This document shows positions 33,023 through 43,199 of a stretch of DNA of 64,000 nt, piece by piece. The position numbers and the translations under genes are program-made. The stretch is from Siphonodentalium dalli (lineage: Eukaryota; Mollusca; Scaphopoda; Gadilida; Siphonodentaliidae). The notes under the pieces were generated by a model. It searched no databases and was not told where the DNA came from. It worked only from the letters and a program-made list of their open reading frames with translations. Each line of letters begins with the position of its first letter. Position 1 is the first letter of the stretch. The stretch spans positions 154,183,043 through 154,247,042 of the forward strand of contig CP136069.1 of NCBI GenBank assembly GCA_032622095.1. Reading direction: 5' to 3'.

Positions 33023-33508
33023 AAGGTCTCAACTCGAAATTGCATAATTTTCCGTGACTTTTGTGATCCGATATCGCAATAAACATTGAATAAATTACCT
33101 AGGAGAAATTCTAAAATTGTAAGCGACGCGAAGCAAAATCGCTCACAAAGTCACTTAAATTATGAAATTTTGAGTTGGGACCTTCACCTACTTACTTTTA
33201 GCCTGAAAAAGTTGCCCCGTGTCGTCGGTTGCTTCGGGCATCATCGGTCCATTTATTTAAGTAAAGTATAAGTATATTTTCATCTATTTCGAAGGATGTC
33301 ACTGTTAGGAGATGACAGACGAAACTCGGTCTGTCTGGATAGTATAATGAATGCATGGAAAACTATTAAGTACACTATTATGTACACTATTAAGTCACTC
33401 CAATAAAATCGCGGGCTTAACATCACATATAAACTTCTGAGGGAGCTAAACAATGAAACTGCAAAATTTAGTAACATCAAGATAACATCAAAATGCGCAC
33501 ATTCATGT
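33023..33508. other. Unassigned sequence
   Basis: Nothing recognised. Confidence 0.35.
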
Positions 33509-33690
33509 TTGCTCTTCCATGCGAGGCGTCTGATGTTAGGGCTATGGTTCAGAATGTGAATAATTGTAAAATAAATTAGCCGCTAAAAATAATGCATTTA
33601 ACACACGAGGGCCATTAAGAAGAACAACAATTACCTATGTTCTATATGTACTGAATTAAATACGTTTTCAGGGATCAAGGTAAATTTTTA
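33509..33690 (+). repeat. Dispersed repeat present three times around the LINE nest
   Basis: GTTTGCTCTTCCATGCGAGG...TCTGATGTTA is repeated at 34428-34480. AAAATAAATTAGCxGCT...AATAATGCATTTA...ATGTTTTCAGGGATCAA-type sequence is repeated at 45558-45670, on the far side of LINE B. Divergence is moderate. Confidence 0.65.
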
Positions 33691-33865
33691 CGAAAACTAT
33701 TTTACTTTTTATTTAGAATCTTGCGTCTAGAAAATAACATAACTGGGACGATAATCCCCAGACACAAGACGCGAGTTTGTTTGATATTGAATTATCTGTC
33801 GATTCATTTCATACGGTTCTGATGTTTTAGAGGGACACCCATAAGTATGTTAACTTTTCAAATCA

Positions 33866-34155
33866 TTGAATGTCTACGAGAAAATAAATAAATCATTTTT
33901 CATTGCCTATTTTAGTTTCTCTGCATGCGACCATTTGCAGAACAATTGTTTGGAGGAAAAGTCACCTTAAAACAACATGTCTGAAAAGTTGAATCAATAT
34001 TGAGTGTTTATGTCTGTCAGATTATCACAAACGTGGTTGGATAATATTTATGTTGTTTTATGTTGTTTTGGTCCTTTACACAACACACGAATAGTTCTGC
34101 AAATGGCCACCAAAAATGAAAAATGTTTTATTTATTTCCTCGCTGACATTTATGA
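33866..34155. repeat. Loose inverted repeat
   Basis: GAGAAAATAAATAAATCATT...CATTTGCAGAACAATTG (33870-33950) is mirrored by CGAATAGTTCTGCAAATGGC...AATGTTTTATTTATTTCCTC (34088-34145). Confidence 0.6.
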
Positions 34156-34836
34156 TTTAAGATAGTAAACTGAGCGCATACCCTAGTTGGGTTCATAAGC
34201 TAAATAATGCATTGCTTTTGTTGCAAATATTTCCTGTCAAACATTCAAATAACCAGCCTTGTTTTTATTTTTTTTAAACCACTTTTATATTACATAATTA
34301 GAATGTATCTCTCATTTTGCGAGGTGAACATGTATTGTTATAGCACTACATTAGCTATAGAGATATAATAAATTTCACCTCTCTCTCTAACATCACCGTC
34401 AACTTGTAACGTTATTCACGTTTGCGCTTCCATGTGAGGTTTCTGATGTTATGGCAATGGATCACAATTGAATTAAATAACCAGCCTCTATTAACAATTT
34501 AATTTCAATTATGAACACATTGCTGACTATTAACAATTTAATTTCAATTATGAACAAGTTGCTGCCGATCGAAATGTCTTTTGAAACCATTTTAAATTGA
34601 AACCACATCAATTTTCGAGAGCACTTAATACTATCGCAACTGACGACACCTTAAAACTCTATTCAATTACAGGATTCACTTGTATTCAATTACTATAATT
34701 TGTTACTATAATAGATGTATGTGCATGATGATTGCTGGTGGTCCGCCGCTGTGCTGCCGGGAGGGTTTTTTTTACTCTGTGTTGCAATTGGGTTCCAATG
34801 CAATGTTAATTATTTGTATCAAACTGATTAGTCCAA

Positions 34837-35226
34837 ATGGGGATTAGTTTTACACAGTATCGCATTTGCATTGGAACCCATGACATTTCTAAATGCGGCC
34901 CAACTGTCATGATATATCGATACACACAGTGCTTATCGCTCAATTGTAAAACAATTCTATTCCTTGCTGCACTAACCATGATCATGTCATCTGATGTACA
35001 TGACAATTCTGGACCGGGACAACATATAGTGAGAGAAAGCACCCTTTCAGTTTTTCACTATAATATTCGTAGTATTCGATTCAAACTTTCTAAAATAGTG
35101 GACATACTTAGTGACTTTGACGTACTGTGTTTTACGGAAACACATCTGGACCCCGACTTCCCCTCATCTGAAATCTTGATTGACGGATTCTATACTCCAA
35201 TTAGGAACGACCGCGATTCATATGGT
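34837..35226 (+). pseudogene. LINE B, N-terminal part of ORF2 (start of endonuclease domain)
   Basis: From ATG 34837 the frame is open across 130 codons. Residues ~68-130 are the beginning of an APE-type endonuclease: 'VFHYNIRSIRFKL' (the N-containing first motif), then 'DFDVLCFTETHLD' (catalytic glutamate in TETH), then 'IDGFYTPIRNDRDSYG'. Just upstream, 'SSDVHDNSGPG' resembles a decayed 2A-type sequence (consensus D-V/I-E-x-N-P-G-P). At TATGGT (35221-35226) the protein is cut by LINE A and resumes in the same frame at 41043. The true 5' end of LINE B was not found; sequence from ~34700 may be its leader. Confidence 0.85.
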
Positions 35227-37196
35227 CGAAAGTTGTCAGATGTCTTTATCACATAAACAGTCATGCAGAAAAAATGTAAAACACATCTGAATTTAATAAA
35301 TTTTAAAATTGCATTCTCATAATTTGATATTATGATAACATAATAACATAACATATCCTGACAAAATTTTCTTCCATGTATAAAACTTTAATTATTTGAA
35401 CTTAAATCATGTAACCCATCAGGATCGTCTTCAATTTTAATGTCGATCACACTTCATGTAAAATAATATTAACTTTTGTCTATTTCGAGTATTTTCGACG
35501 TCATTGTCAACACACTAATTATATCTTTTATTGGACAATAATTGAATGTTGATTTCATTGCGAAAAATCCAGATGAGGTACTAGTTGCGGTTAGATATAC
35601 AGATGCTGCTTAGCTGTCGCACATCTTTTCTGATGTTGAGGGTTCATGTGCCATCCCGTGTGAACAGATGTTTTGTGCACAAATTATCAACATCCAATAT
35701 ATTTCCATATCCCCGTGAGTTAGTAAATTGAGATGTTTTATATTTATATACATGTATTTTTTGTTTTTTCTTTCCAAAACATATTTAAACACAATTTTAG
35801 CTATCAATATTATGCAGCTGACCTCGAAGCAATGAACACCGAACAAAAACTGATCTCCGTTCAAAGTGAAATTGATTTCTGGCATGAAACTGATGAAATT
35901 GACACTCATCATAGATGTCACATTGTGTTTCACCGAACTGAACTCCGTATACTTGTCAGTGATTCTTCATAATATTGAATATACATGTCTTGCTCCTTCA
36001 TTCCAATTTGTTTTGTCTGGTAGCACTCATAGTCCTTGTTACTAAGTGCACATGTAAATGTCTGGCCATTTATAATGCCCTCGAATACAAGTGGGAATAA
36101 CTTATTATCTGCAGTGGAATGTATGTCACAATATCGCATCACCTGGGGAAAATGACACATACCACCAGCTTCATATAATTAAACAATTGTTTTCTCCATT
36201 TCTATTTATGTGGAATGCATTAACTCAGTCACACTGTCATATCCTCATCACATCAACAAGTTCCATGTTGATTCTGCACAAATTTCCGATATGTTATTAC
36301 TTCAGTCAACTTTGATCTGTTTTAAACGCGACATAATTTTTGTTTTTGTTGTTGACAATAGTTAGTTCGAAGTTCTTCTTATCTATAACATATATTTAGC
36401 CGAAAACCTCCGTCGAGTAAGCTTCTGTCATGATAAACGTTTGTGAAATCTGTCAAATTTTGTAAAACACGTTTTTTACTTCCGCGTTCCACGGTGAGGC
36501 TCAAAGCCAGCGATTATAAAAACGGAATACTGAATACGGAAAGCTATCAGAACTCAAACCCGGGGACAATCACTGTTACTTTCTTCATTCATAAATGTAT
36601 ATTTGAAAATGCAATACTTGCTACAGACGATATAAATGTTTTTTGCTCTTTTGTTTATCTTGATCTGTATATATATTTCCATGATATCGGTGTGTATTAC
36701 CTTATATATAATTATGATGTTGGTATTTAATTAGGTATTATTTTTCAAATATTCTTGTGATTGTGATATATCAACTAATGATCCTAACGCCATGTATATG
36801 GCCTGAATTTACCTAATATTATAATCACATAAATCTAATTATATAGTCGATTATCTAAACGAATTTATTTGAATCATAATATATTCGATCAATACACTGA
36901 GTCGTGTTGCTTTTTGAATTCATTTACGATATATATGCATTAATTTCTTCTAAATACCGACGAATTATTTCAAGTATAGCCTAATCTATATGGCGGTTAT
37001 TAAATATGTCGTGAGGATCATTCAATGAATTTTTCTTCATTTTCTCGTGTTCAGATCACCCGTTGTAAGTACATGACATGTGAGAGCCAGAACAAAATAA
37101 GTTTTAAACTTCACCTTCCTATATATATTCAGTCTACAAGATTTATACACTTTAAATATTTTAAATTGATGGTTTATAACGGTATTATAATTGATT

Positions 37197-39662
37197 ATGG
37201 CTGAAACATTTACCAATAGCACTGTGGCACTCGACAAACTTGAAGAGGGTCTAGAATTTGACTTGAAAAACATAATTTCTGGCCCTGATGCCCTGGATAT
37301 AAGTGAACATAACGATGAAACAATCCTACAAATACCTGATTGCCAATACTTTACTCCAAAAAGGTTTCATGACAATATAGATACTAACAATGATTGTTTA
37401 TCAGTATTCCACTTAAATTGTCAAAGCCTCAATTCTCACTGGGATGACTTTAACACATTAATATATGAAATGCAGAATAACAAATCAAAACTTGGTGTTA
37501 TTGGGGTAACTGAAATCTTCAGATCACCTGATATTATTGATTTCCCTCTAAATGGTTACCATCCCCTGATTAAAAGATGTCGCCCTGATGGAGACGACTG
37601 TCATGGTGGTGTAGGGATTTTCATTCGGAACGACCTATCCTATAAAATTCGAGATGATTTATCGACATTCATTCCACATGTATTTGAATCATTGTTTGTT
37701 GAAGTTGTAACTAATAAAAACAAAACATATATTGTTGGAACTATTTATAGGCCAAACACGGCACCAAAGGCTGACTTGGACAATTTTATTAAACTTATGA
37801 ATGAAAAAATGGTTCAGTTTGATAATAATCATAAAAAAACAATTTTAATGGGTGATTTCAACATTGACTTATTAAAGTATGGTAGACATGAAAAAACGAA
37901 TAATTTTATCAATTATATCTTTGCTTCTAGTTTCTTACCAACAATAACTAAACCAACTAGAGTTACAGAATTTACTGCTACTCTGATCGATCAAATCTTG
38001 ATTAATGACCACTCAGTTGATTATGAAACTGGCATAGTACTGACTGACTTAGCGGACCACTTCGGTTCTTTTCTCTGTTTCAAGAGTAAACAAAAAGTGA
38101 AATATCATGAAAAGAGACCCGAGATACAATACCATCGTATATTTAGTGATGAAAATATATCTTGTTTTAAAAGACTGTTAATATCCGCGAATTCTAATAA
38201 TGTTGTTGGGCAAAGCTGCCCACATGAATCATATAATTCATTCATGGAAATCTACTTGAACGCCTTTGAAATAGCTTTTCCGCTAAAAAAGCTCAGAACA
38301 AAATCTATTAAACAGAAACCATGGATTACCAAAGGACTTATTAAATCTTCAGAACACAAAGCTAAGCTCTTTCATATAAAATTAAAGAAACCATGTGAAG
38401 TGAATGTAAATAAATATAAAGAATTTTGTAAATACTTTAATAGAATTAAACGAGCAAGTAAAACCTTTCATTATAAACATATGATTAATGAATACACATA
38501 TGACATGAAAAACACATGGAAACTAATTTCAGAGATAATCCAAAAGAGATATAAAAAAATGGAATATCCTTTGTCATTTAATATAGATGGCATTGACAGA
38601 TCAGATCGTACAGATGCTGCAGAAGCATTTAATAACTATTTTTCTAACATTGGAGCCATTGAATCTGAAAAAATACAAAGTACAGGGGAACATTTTTCTT
38701 CATACCTACCTACACCGTGTAATGAAACACTTTTTTTCCGCCCTACTACACCAGAAGAATTACAAAGAATCGTCTCTTCTTGTAAAGTAAAACATAGCAC
38801 AGACTGTGATGGTCTTACTTCTTCACTAATGAAGAGTGTCATCAATGAAATTTCCAAACCTCTAAGCTATATCATTAATCTATCTATGGAAACTGGAATT
38901 ATTCCTGACAACATGAAGATAGCCCGGGTCATCCCTTTATTTAAATCTGGAGATCCAAAACTGTTAGAAAATTATCGCCCTATTAGTATTCTTCCTACAT
39001 TTTCAAAAATCTTAGAAAAAATTGTCTGTTTAAGACTTGTCGAATTTATTAACAAGCATGATGCCCTATATCACAATCAATATGGATTTCGTAAAGAACA
39101 CTCCACAATTCACCCCATACTGAAGTTAATTAACGACGTGGGTCTAAATAATGATAAGAAAACAAAAGATTGTACACTCTCTGCATTTATCGACTTCTCC
39201 AAAGCTTTTGATACAATAAACCACAAAATTCTATTAAAAAAACTTGAAACATATGGAATAAGAGGCAAAGCCAATCATTGGTTTAGAAATTATTTGAATA
39301 ATAGATTTCAATACGTGGATCTAGAAGGTAGGGTTTCATCTAAACTTCCCATTACATGTGGAGTCCCACAGGGATCTGTGGCCGGGCCGATTCTCTTTTT
39401 GATTTATGTAAACGATATGCACAAATCTACTGACTTGTCATTGTTATCTTTTGCAGATGACACCACTGTATACTCATCAAACCATAACCTTGATTATTTG
39501 AATGATAACTTTAACAAAGAACTTGCAAAACTAAGTAAATGGTGTCGAACTAATAGGCTATCACTAAACACTAAAAAAAACAAATATATGCTGATACAAC
39601 CTAAAAATGGCCCATATATAGTTGGAAATCACACACTAACTATAAATGGAGATAAATTATAA
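37197..39662 (+). CDS. LINE A ORF2, endonuclease and reverse transcriptase, ended early by a frameshift
   Basis: First ATG in the frame is 37197 (a TAA lies at 37188-37190); 821 residues to TAA. Residues ~68-300 are an APE-type endonuclease: 'FHLNCQSLNSHWDDF' (N75), 'VTEIF' (E106), 'GTIYRPN', 'GDFNID' (D220, N222) and 'DLADHFG' (D287, H288). A linker with 'KPWITKGLIKSS' follows. Residues ~570-800 are the reverse transcriptase: 'ARVIPLFKSGD', 'NYRPISILPTFSKILEKI', 'NQYGFRKEHST', 'FIDFSKAFDTINH' (catalytic D), 'GVPQGSVAGPILF' and 'SFADDT' (catalytic DD, ~753-754). All key residues are present. The stop at 39660-39662 arises from a one-base shift; the sequence continues in another frame from 39659. 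The style is Jockey/CR1-like; the exact clade was not determined. Confidence 0.92.
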   Translation: MAETFTNSTVALDKLEEGLEFDLKNIISGPDALDISEHNDETILQIPDCQYFTPKRFHDNIDTNNDCLSVFHLNCQSLNSHWDDFNTLIYEMQNNKSKLGVIGVTEIFRSPDIIDFPLNGYHPLIKRCRPDGDDCHGGVGIFIRNDLSYKIRDDLSTFIPHVFESLFVEVVTNKNKTYIVGTIYRPNTAPKADLDNFIKLMNEKMVQFDNNHKKTILMGDFNIDLLKYGRHEKTNNFINYIFASSFLPTITKPTRVTEFTATLIDQILINDHSVDYETGIVLTDLADHFGSFLCFKSKQKVKYHEKRPEIQYHRIFSDENISCFKRLLISANSNNVVGQSCPHESYNSFMEIYLNAFEIAFPLKKLRTKSIKQKPWITKGLIKSSEHKAKLFHIKLKKPCEVNVNKYKEFCKYFNRIKRASKTFHYKHMINEYTYDMKNTWKLISEIIQKRYKKMEYPLSFNIDGIDRSDRTDAAEAFNNYFSNIGAIESEKIQSTGEHFSSYLPTPCNETLFFRPTTPEELQRIVSSCKVKHSTDCDGLTSSLMKSVINEISKPLSYIINLSMETGIIPDNMKIARVIPLFKSGDPKLLENYRPISILPTFSKILEKIVCLRLVEFINKHDALYHNQYGFRKEHSTIHPILKLINDVGLNNDKKTKDCTLSAFIDFSKAFDTINHKILLKKLETYGIRGKANHWFRNYLNNRFQYVDLEGRVSSKLPITCGVPQGSVAGPILFLIYVNDMHKSTDLSLLSFADDTTVYSSNHNLDYLNDNFNKELAKLSKWCRTNRLSLNTKKNKYMLIQPKNGPYIVGNHTLTINGDKL

Positions 39663-40432
39663 GAATTGGAGTAGACTGTCAGGAGAAATCATTTAAGTTT
39701 CTTGGAATACACATTGATGAACACCTATCATTCGAACACCACGTGAAAGCTGTTTGTGCAAAAATTAGTAACTCCTTATATGCTATAAATCGAGTAAAAA
39801 ATTTCCTTCCTTTTGACTGTCTACGTATGCTGTATCTTACATTAGTACACTCCCATATTCTCTATGGAATTGAGCTATGGGGCAATGCCGGTACCCACAA
39901 CCAAGTTGTTGTTTTACAGAAAAAAGCTATCCGAGCCATTAACAAAAAACGCTACAATAGCCATACTGAACCTTTATTTAAAACTAACAATATCTTGAAA
40001 TTACAAGACCTTTACATGCAACGGGTATGCCTTTATATGCACAACTGGATGAATACCAACCTCCCCAAGTCATTTAATAACAGCTTTAGCATATACACAC
40101 ACCCGAGTATGAATACCAGATCAACAGGCAAAATCCGAGAAACAAAATCACGAATTAAATTCACAGAAATATTACCTCTCCATGTTTTTCCGAAAATCTG
40201 GAATAATCTTAATAAGGCTACCCAAAATATTCGACCTAAGTCGGCCTTTGTGAACCACATTTCTAAGACAATTATTGGGAATTATTCACTGACTGTTAAA
40301 TGCACAAACAGATTTTGTCCAGATTGTTCAACATTAACACAGCTCACTCTGTATTTTGGTACTAAACGGAAAAAAGAATACGTCAATATAAGTCGTACCT
40401 CACTTATTTGCGATATGATTTCAGATTTTTGA
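39659..40432 (+). CDS. LINE A ORF2, C-terminal continuation after the frameshift
   Basis: Reading from ATA at 39659 the frame continues without stop to TGA at 40430-40432 (257 codons; the first ATG is at 39743). It begins 'IRIGVDCQEKSFKFLGIHID', the segment that follows the palm in LINE reverse transcriptases. It then gives the thumb and connection region 'LYAINRVKNFLP', 'LVHSHILYGIELWGN', 'LQKKAIRAI' and 'HTEPLFK'. Near the end 'CTNRFCPDCST' holds a few cysteines. It overlaps the upstream frame by four bases, so the protein was once one chain of about 1,078 residues. The overlap (AAATTATAAGAA) could be a recent one-base loss or a sequencing error; a programmed shift is unlikely. Confidence 0.88.
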   Translation: MRIGVDCQEKSFKFLGIHIDEHLSFEHHVKAVCAKISNSLYAINRVKNFLPFDCLRMLYLTLVHSHILYGIELWGNAGTHNQVVVLQKKAIRAINKKRYNSHTEPLFKTNNILKLQDLYMQRVCLYMHNWMNTNLPKSFNNSFSIYTHPSMNTRSTGKIRETKSRIKFTEILPLHVFPKIWNNLNKATQNIRPKSAFVNHISKTIIGNYSLTVKCTNRFCPDCSTLTQLTLYFGTKRKKEYVNISRTSLICDMISDF

Positions 40433-41036
40433 TTTCTTACTCTCATCTTATTTTAATTCAATAACCTATTACCGTTGTCTCATTCACGTCGCACGTTCTG
40501 GCAGGTGCCTAGTTCAGTGCTATTACGGTGGAAATATATATATGGAAAATATATATTGATTTTATATATTTACTAATACATTGAAATATACCATATATAT
40601 ACTTGTTATGCTAATGATATATGTGCAGGTGGACTTTCAGTATAACATTTTAATATTATCTTGCAAATTTAATCAAAGAATTCACTTATGGAAAAAGTTC
40701 GAGGATATAAACGAAATATCAAACAGTCCACTTGCACCATTAAATAAATTGAATGCTGTAAACCGACAAATTCTAATCTAGACGAAATATTTAACTTAAT
40801 CCTGAACAAATGGATAAACGACGATGTAACCAGCTCTCACATGTCATGACCGGATTTATTATTATCAAAGAATCAATAACAATATCTTTAATTTTAGGGT
40901 GGCGACAGGAAGACGACCCGATAGGTCATGTCGCCTCCACATGACTTGTCTATTTTTTTTATATTTACTTTTTTATGTACTAGATACTATATATGATTTG
41001 TCATGAAATGAACTATTCTGATTCTGATTCTGATTC
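40433..41036 (+). mobile_element. LINE A 3' UTR and (GATTCT)n tail
   Basis: Non-coding. It includes an (AT)-rich palindromic patch, GGAAATATATATATGGAAAA (40530-40560), and a hairpin, GGTGGCGACAGG...CATGTCGCCTCC (40899-40942). It ends in TCTGATTCTGATTCTGATTC. Confidence 0.75.
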
Positions 41037-41042
41037 TATGGT

Positions 41043-41884
41043 TGTGGGATATGCACGTACTTCTCAAACCAGATAGCATATGAGCGTCTAACTAACTTAG
41101 AAGTTGACGAATCCATCATGTGGTTTAAAATCATCTCAATCAAACTAAGCTATCTCCTTGCAGTTACATATATATCTGCCCAATTCTGTGCGCCAAATTA
41201 TTGGGACTTGCTGGAAACGTCACTTGAGAATGCAATAAGACATCAAACGCCGTAATTCTTGTAGGAGATGTAAACTCAAAAGCTCTTGATAACTCGTGAG
41301 ATATTAAAGCAATGTTAACCCGTCTCAAGATGCGAAACCTCATCAAAGACCCTACTCGTGTTTCAACTACAAGCCGAACGATTATACATCCTATCCTAGT
41401 AACTGACGGAATAATTACCCACGATTATGGCACCATTAATCCTGGTGTGTCTGACCATTATGCAACTTACGCTTCACTCGCATTGTACTATAGCAATAGG
41501 CCGTGCTTTGAACGAAAAGTCGTGGAACTACACGAATGCTGATTTCAGGCATCACATCTTCTTTCAAACGAAAATTGGAACCAAATGTTGGACTGTACAA
41601 ATGTCAACGATTCTGTAAAACTTTTCACTAACAAGTTTCTCGACATAATGAAGCATAATATACCTAATCGGCACGTCCTAATTAGACCCAACGATAAATA
41701 CTGGTTCAATTCCGAAATAAGAAAACAAATCAGAAAACGGGACAGATTGCAGAAAAAGGCAATTCGAACCGGAGCATCCGAGGATTGGGCTGAGTTCAAA
41801 AAAGTGCGAAATAAATTAAATAATATGAAAAAATATTACAATGCAGAATTTGAAAACATTTTTACAGGAAAATTTAAAAACTGC
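41043..41884 (+). pseudogene. LINE B, rest of endonuclease and linker
   Basis: The frame resumes at TGT 41043: 'CGICTYFSNQIAYERLTNLE', then 'ESIMWFKI' and 'YLLAVTY', endonuclease strands. It stops at ~41255. After a frameshift 'VILVGDVNSKALD' is the GDxN motif (41256-41300). A second frame (41312-41542) gives 'NLIKDPTRVSTTSRTIIHPI' and 'GVSDHYATY', the SDH active-site motif. A third (41585-41884) gives 'DKYWFNSEIRKQIRKRDRL' and 'KVRNKLNNMKKYYN', the linker before the reverse transcriptase. At least three frame breaks show that it is inactive. It is cut at 41884 by a DNA transposon. Confidence 0.85.
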
Positions 41885-41893
41885 TGATTCGCC

Positions 41894-43190
41894 CGGGGGG
41901 GGGGGGGGGGGGGGGGGGGTCGGAAAAAATTTCCAGGCACGTATGATGATTTTTTTTTTCCGGCCTCGGACCACCCACCCACCCAATTTCTTCCGTTTCC
42001 GGCCTTTTTTTCCAGGCAATTTTGGACACCCACCCTTTTTTTTCCGTTTCAGGAAGTTTTTTCCGGTCAGTTTTGGACACCCACTCCCCTAAATTTGAGA
42101 AAATTATCAATTGAGCAACCAAATAGCTGATTATCCTGCATTATCATAATTTATTGCGCGATATTTGAATAGAACAGTGCATAATGAGATAACGATACTA
42201 TTTGAATTTATCATATAAGTGTCATTAATCAAGAAATGTGTCAACATAATCACATTTCAAGGGATATATAGACAGAGTGCCAAAGTTTTTATTAACATTC
42301 ATTTTCATAATATATAGTCACATGATCTAGTCACATAATCACATTTGAGTATTCTACATAATACATGGTACCGGTACAACAAATTTCAGATTATTTGATA
42401 TTTTGATATTTGCTATGTGATATACAGTAATGCCCTAATTAATCGACTCCATAAGCACAGCAGAATAATAGGTAATTTTTCAGGGGCATCTCAGAAACCA
42501 GAACTGAGGAAACATGTTATAGCGTGTAATGGCAGGCTGGTAGCCACTGCCTGAAGTAATAGGCTTCGTAATAATTGGGAATAATATGGATGGATAGCCC
42601 AATTTCACTTCTTTTTTTGCTCACGATATCAGTGACGATAAAATCTTCGTTACTGTGATTAACATTACAAGCTGATCCACATTAACATGGAAAACAATGT
42701 GAAATTGTTCAAGCTGACCTGGCTGGCCTTCAATTTATTTGTTAAGATTTTATGTTTTACGTTGTCAAAAGTCTATTTTATTCCATTATTTATTATATCT
42801 TTATTTCCATGTCACATATGGTCAAGTGTGCTTTCATTTTATTACTTATTTTCAGCTGAGTTCTGCATAGTTATTCTTATTTTGTTGTATCAGTAGATGG
42901 AATCCTGATTAAATTTTATTTTTCCAATAGCGCAGTTTCTAGTTCTATCAAGTTGAATTTGGGTTATTGTTGGCCATTGTGCAACTGATCCAACTTCTGA
43001 TAACCTCTATATGTAGTATAGCATTACTATTAACTATATATGACCCGTTTCTGTTCAAAACACATCAAAAATAAGACTCAATAGCAGGAATGGAAAAAAA
43101 ATTTGGCATATGGAAAAAACTGCTTTTTGGACCCAAGAGACACCCACCCACCCCATCATACGTGCCTGGAAAAAATTTCCGACCCCCCCC
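41894..43190. mobile_element. ~1.3-kb DNA transposon inserted in LINE B (copy 1)
   Basis: Ends: a 25-base G run, then TCGGAAAAAATTTCCAGGCA...; at the right the mirror TGCCTGGAAAAAATTTCCGA then C8. TGATTCGCC flanks both sides (41885-41893 and 43191-43199), and LINE B resumes directly. Sub-terminal AC-rich repeats (GGACACCCACCC) are present. The interior holds half of the TAATGCCC MITE (42428-42482) and one 69-codon frame (42687-42896) rich in hydrophobic residues. A 9-bp duplication fits Mutator or Merlin; G/C-run ends and relatives elsewhere recall hAT. The superfamily is undecided. No transposase is present. Confidence 0.88.
42687..42896 (+). CDS. Small hydrophobic frame inside the 1.3-kb transposon, unlikely to be a gene
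   Basis: Starts ATG, 69 residues. After 'MENNVKLFKLTWLAF' almost every residue is hydrophobic or aromatic (for example 'IPLFIISLFPCHIWSSVLSF'), so a membrane segment would be predicted if expressed. The copy at 48550-48759 differs by two residues by eye, but the whole transposon is ~99% identical, so this does not show selection. No promoter or known family was recognised; AT-rich DNA readily yields such frames. Confidence 0.2.
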   Translation: MENNVKLFKLTWLAFNLFVKILCFTLSKVYFIPLFIISLFPCHIWSSVLSFYYLFSAEFCIVILILLYQ

Positions 43191-43199
43191 TGATTCGCC

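Larger units (their letters stand above)
35227..41036 (+). mobile_element. LINE A: 5.8-kb, near full-length non-LTR retrotransposon
   Basis: Flanked by TATGGT at 35221-35226 and 41037-41042; removing the interval restores the frame of LINE B exactly, so both borders are well defined. The right end is (GATTCT)n after GAAATGAACTATTCTG, a LINE-type tail. The ORF2-like frame occupies 37197-40432 with one frameshift. The first 1.97 kb has no clear ORF1; it is AT-rich. A protein-like stretch at 35805-35960 ('YYAADLEAMNTEQKL', preceded by a T-rich tract and AG) has no family I recognise. Non-LTR elements move by target-primed reverse transcription, nicking DNA with the endonuclease and copying their RNA in place. 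Confidence 0.9.

Noticed and set aside
32863-33086. Three overlapping frames rich in Pro, Ala, Arg and Gly
   Set aside because: They are caused by the GC-rich CCCGGGCTTGCC minisatellite.
35733-35972. Host exon with a splice acceptor inside the LINE A leader
   Set aside because: The interval lies within the TATGGT-bounded insertion, so it belongs to the element; no donor or recognised domain.
39655-39665. Programmed ribosomal frameshift in LINE A
   Set aside because: No slippery heptamer with a downstream structure was seen; a simple one-base change explains the break.
41816-42122. Proline/glycine-rich frames on both strands
   Set aside because: They translate the G run and the sub-terminal repeats of the 1.3-kb transposon.
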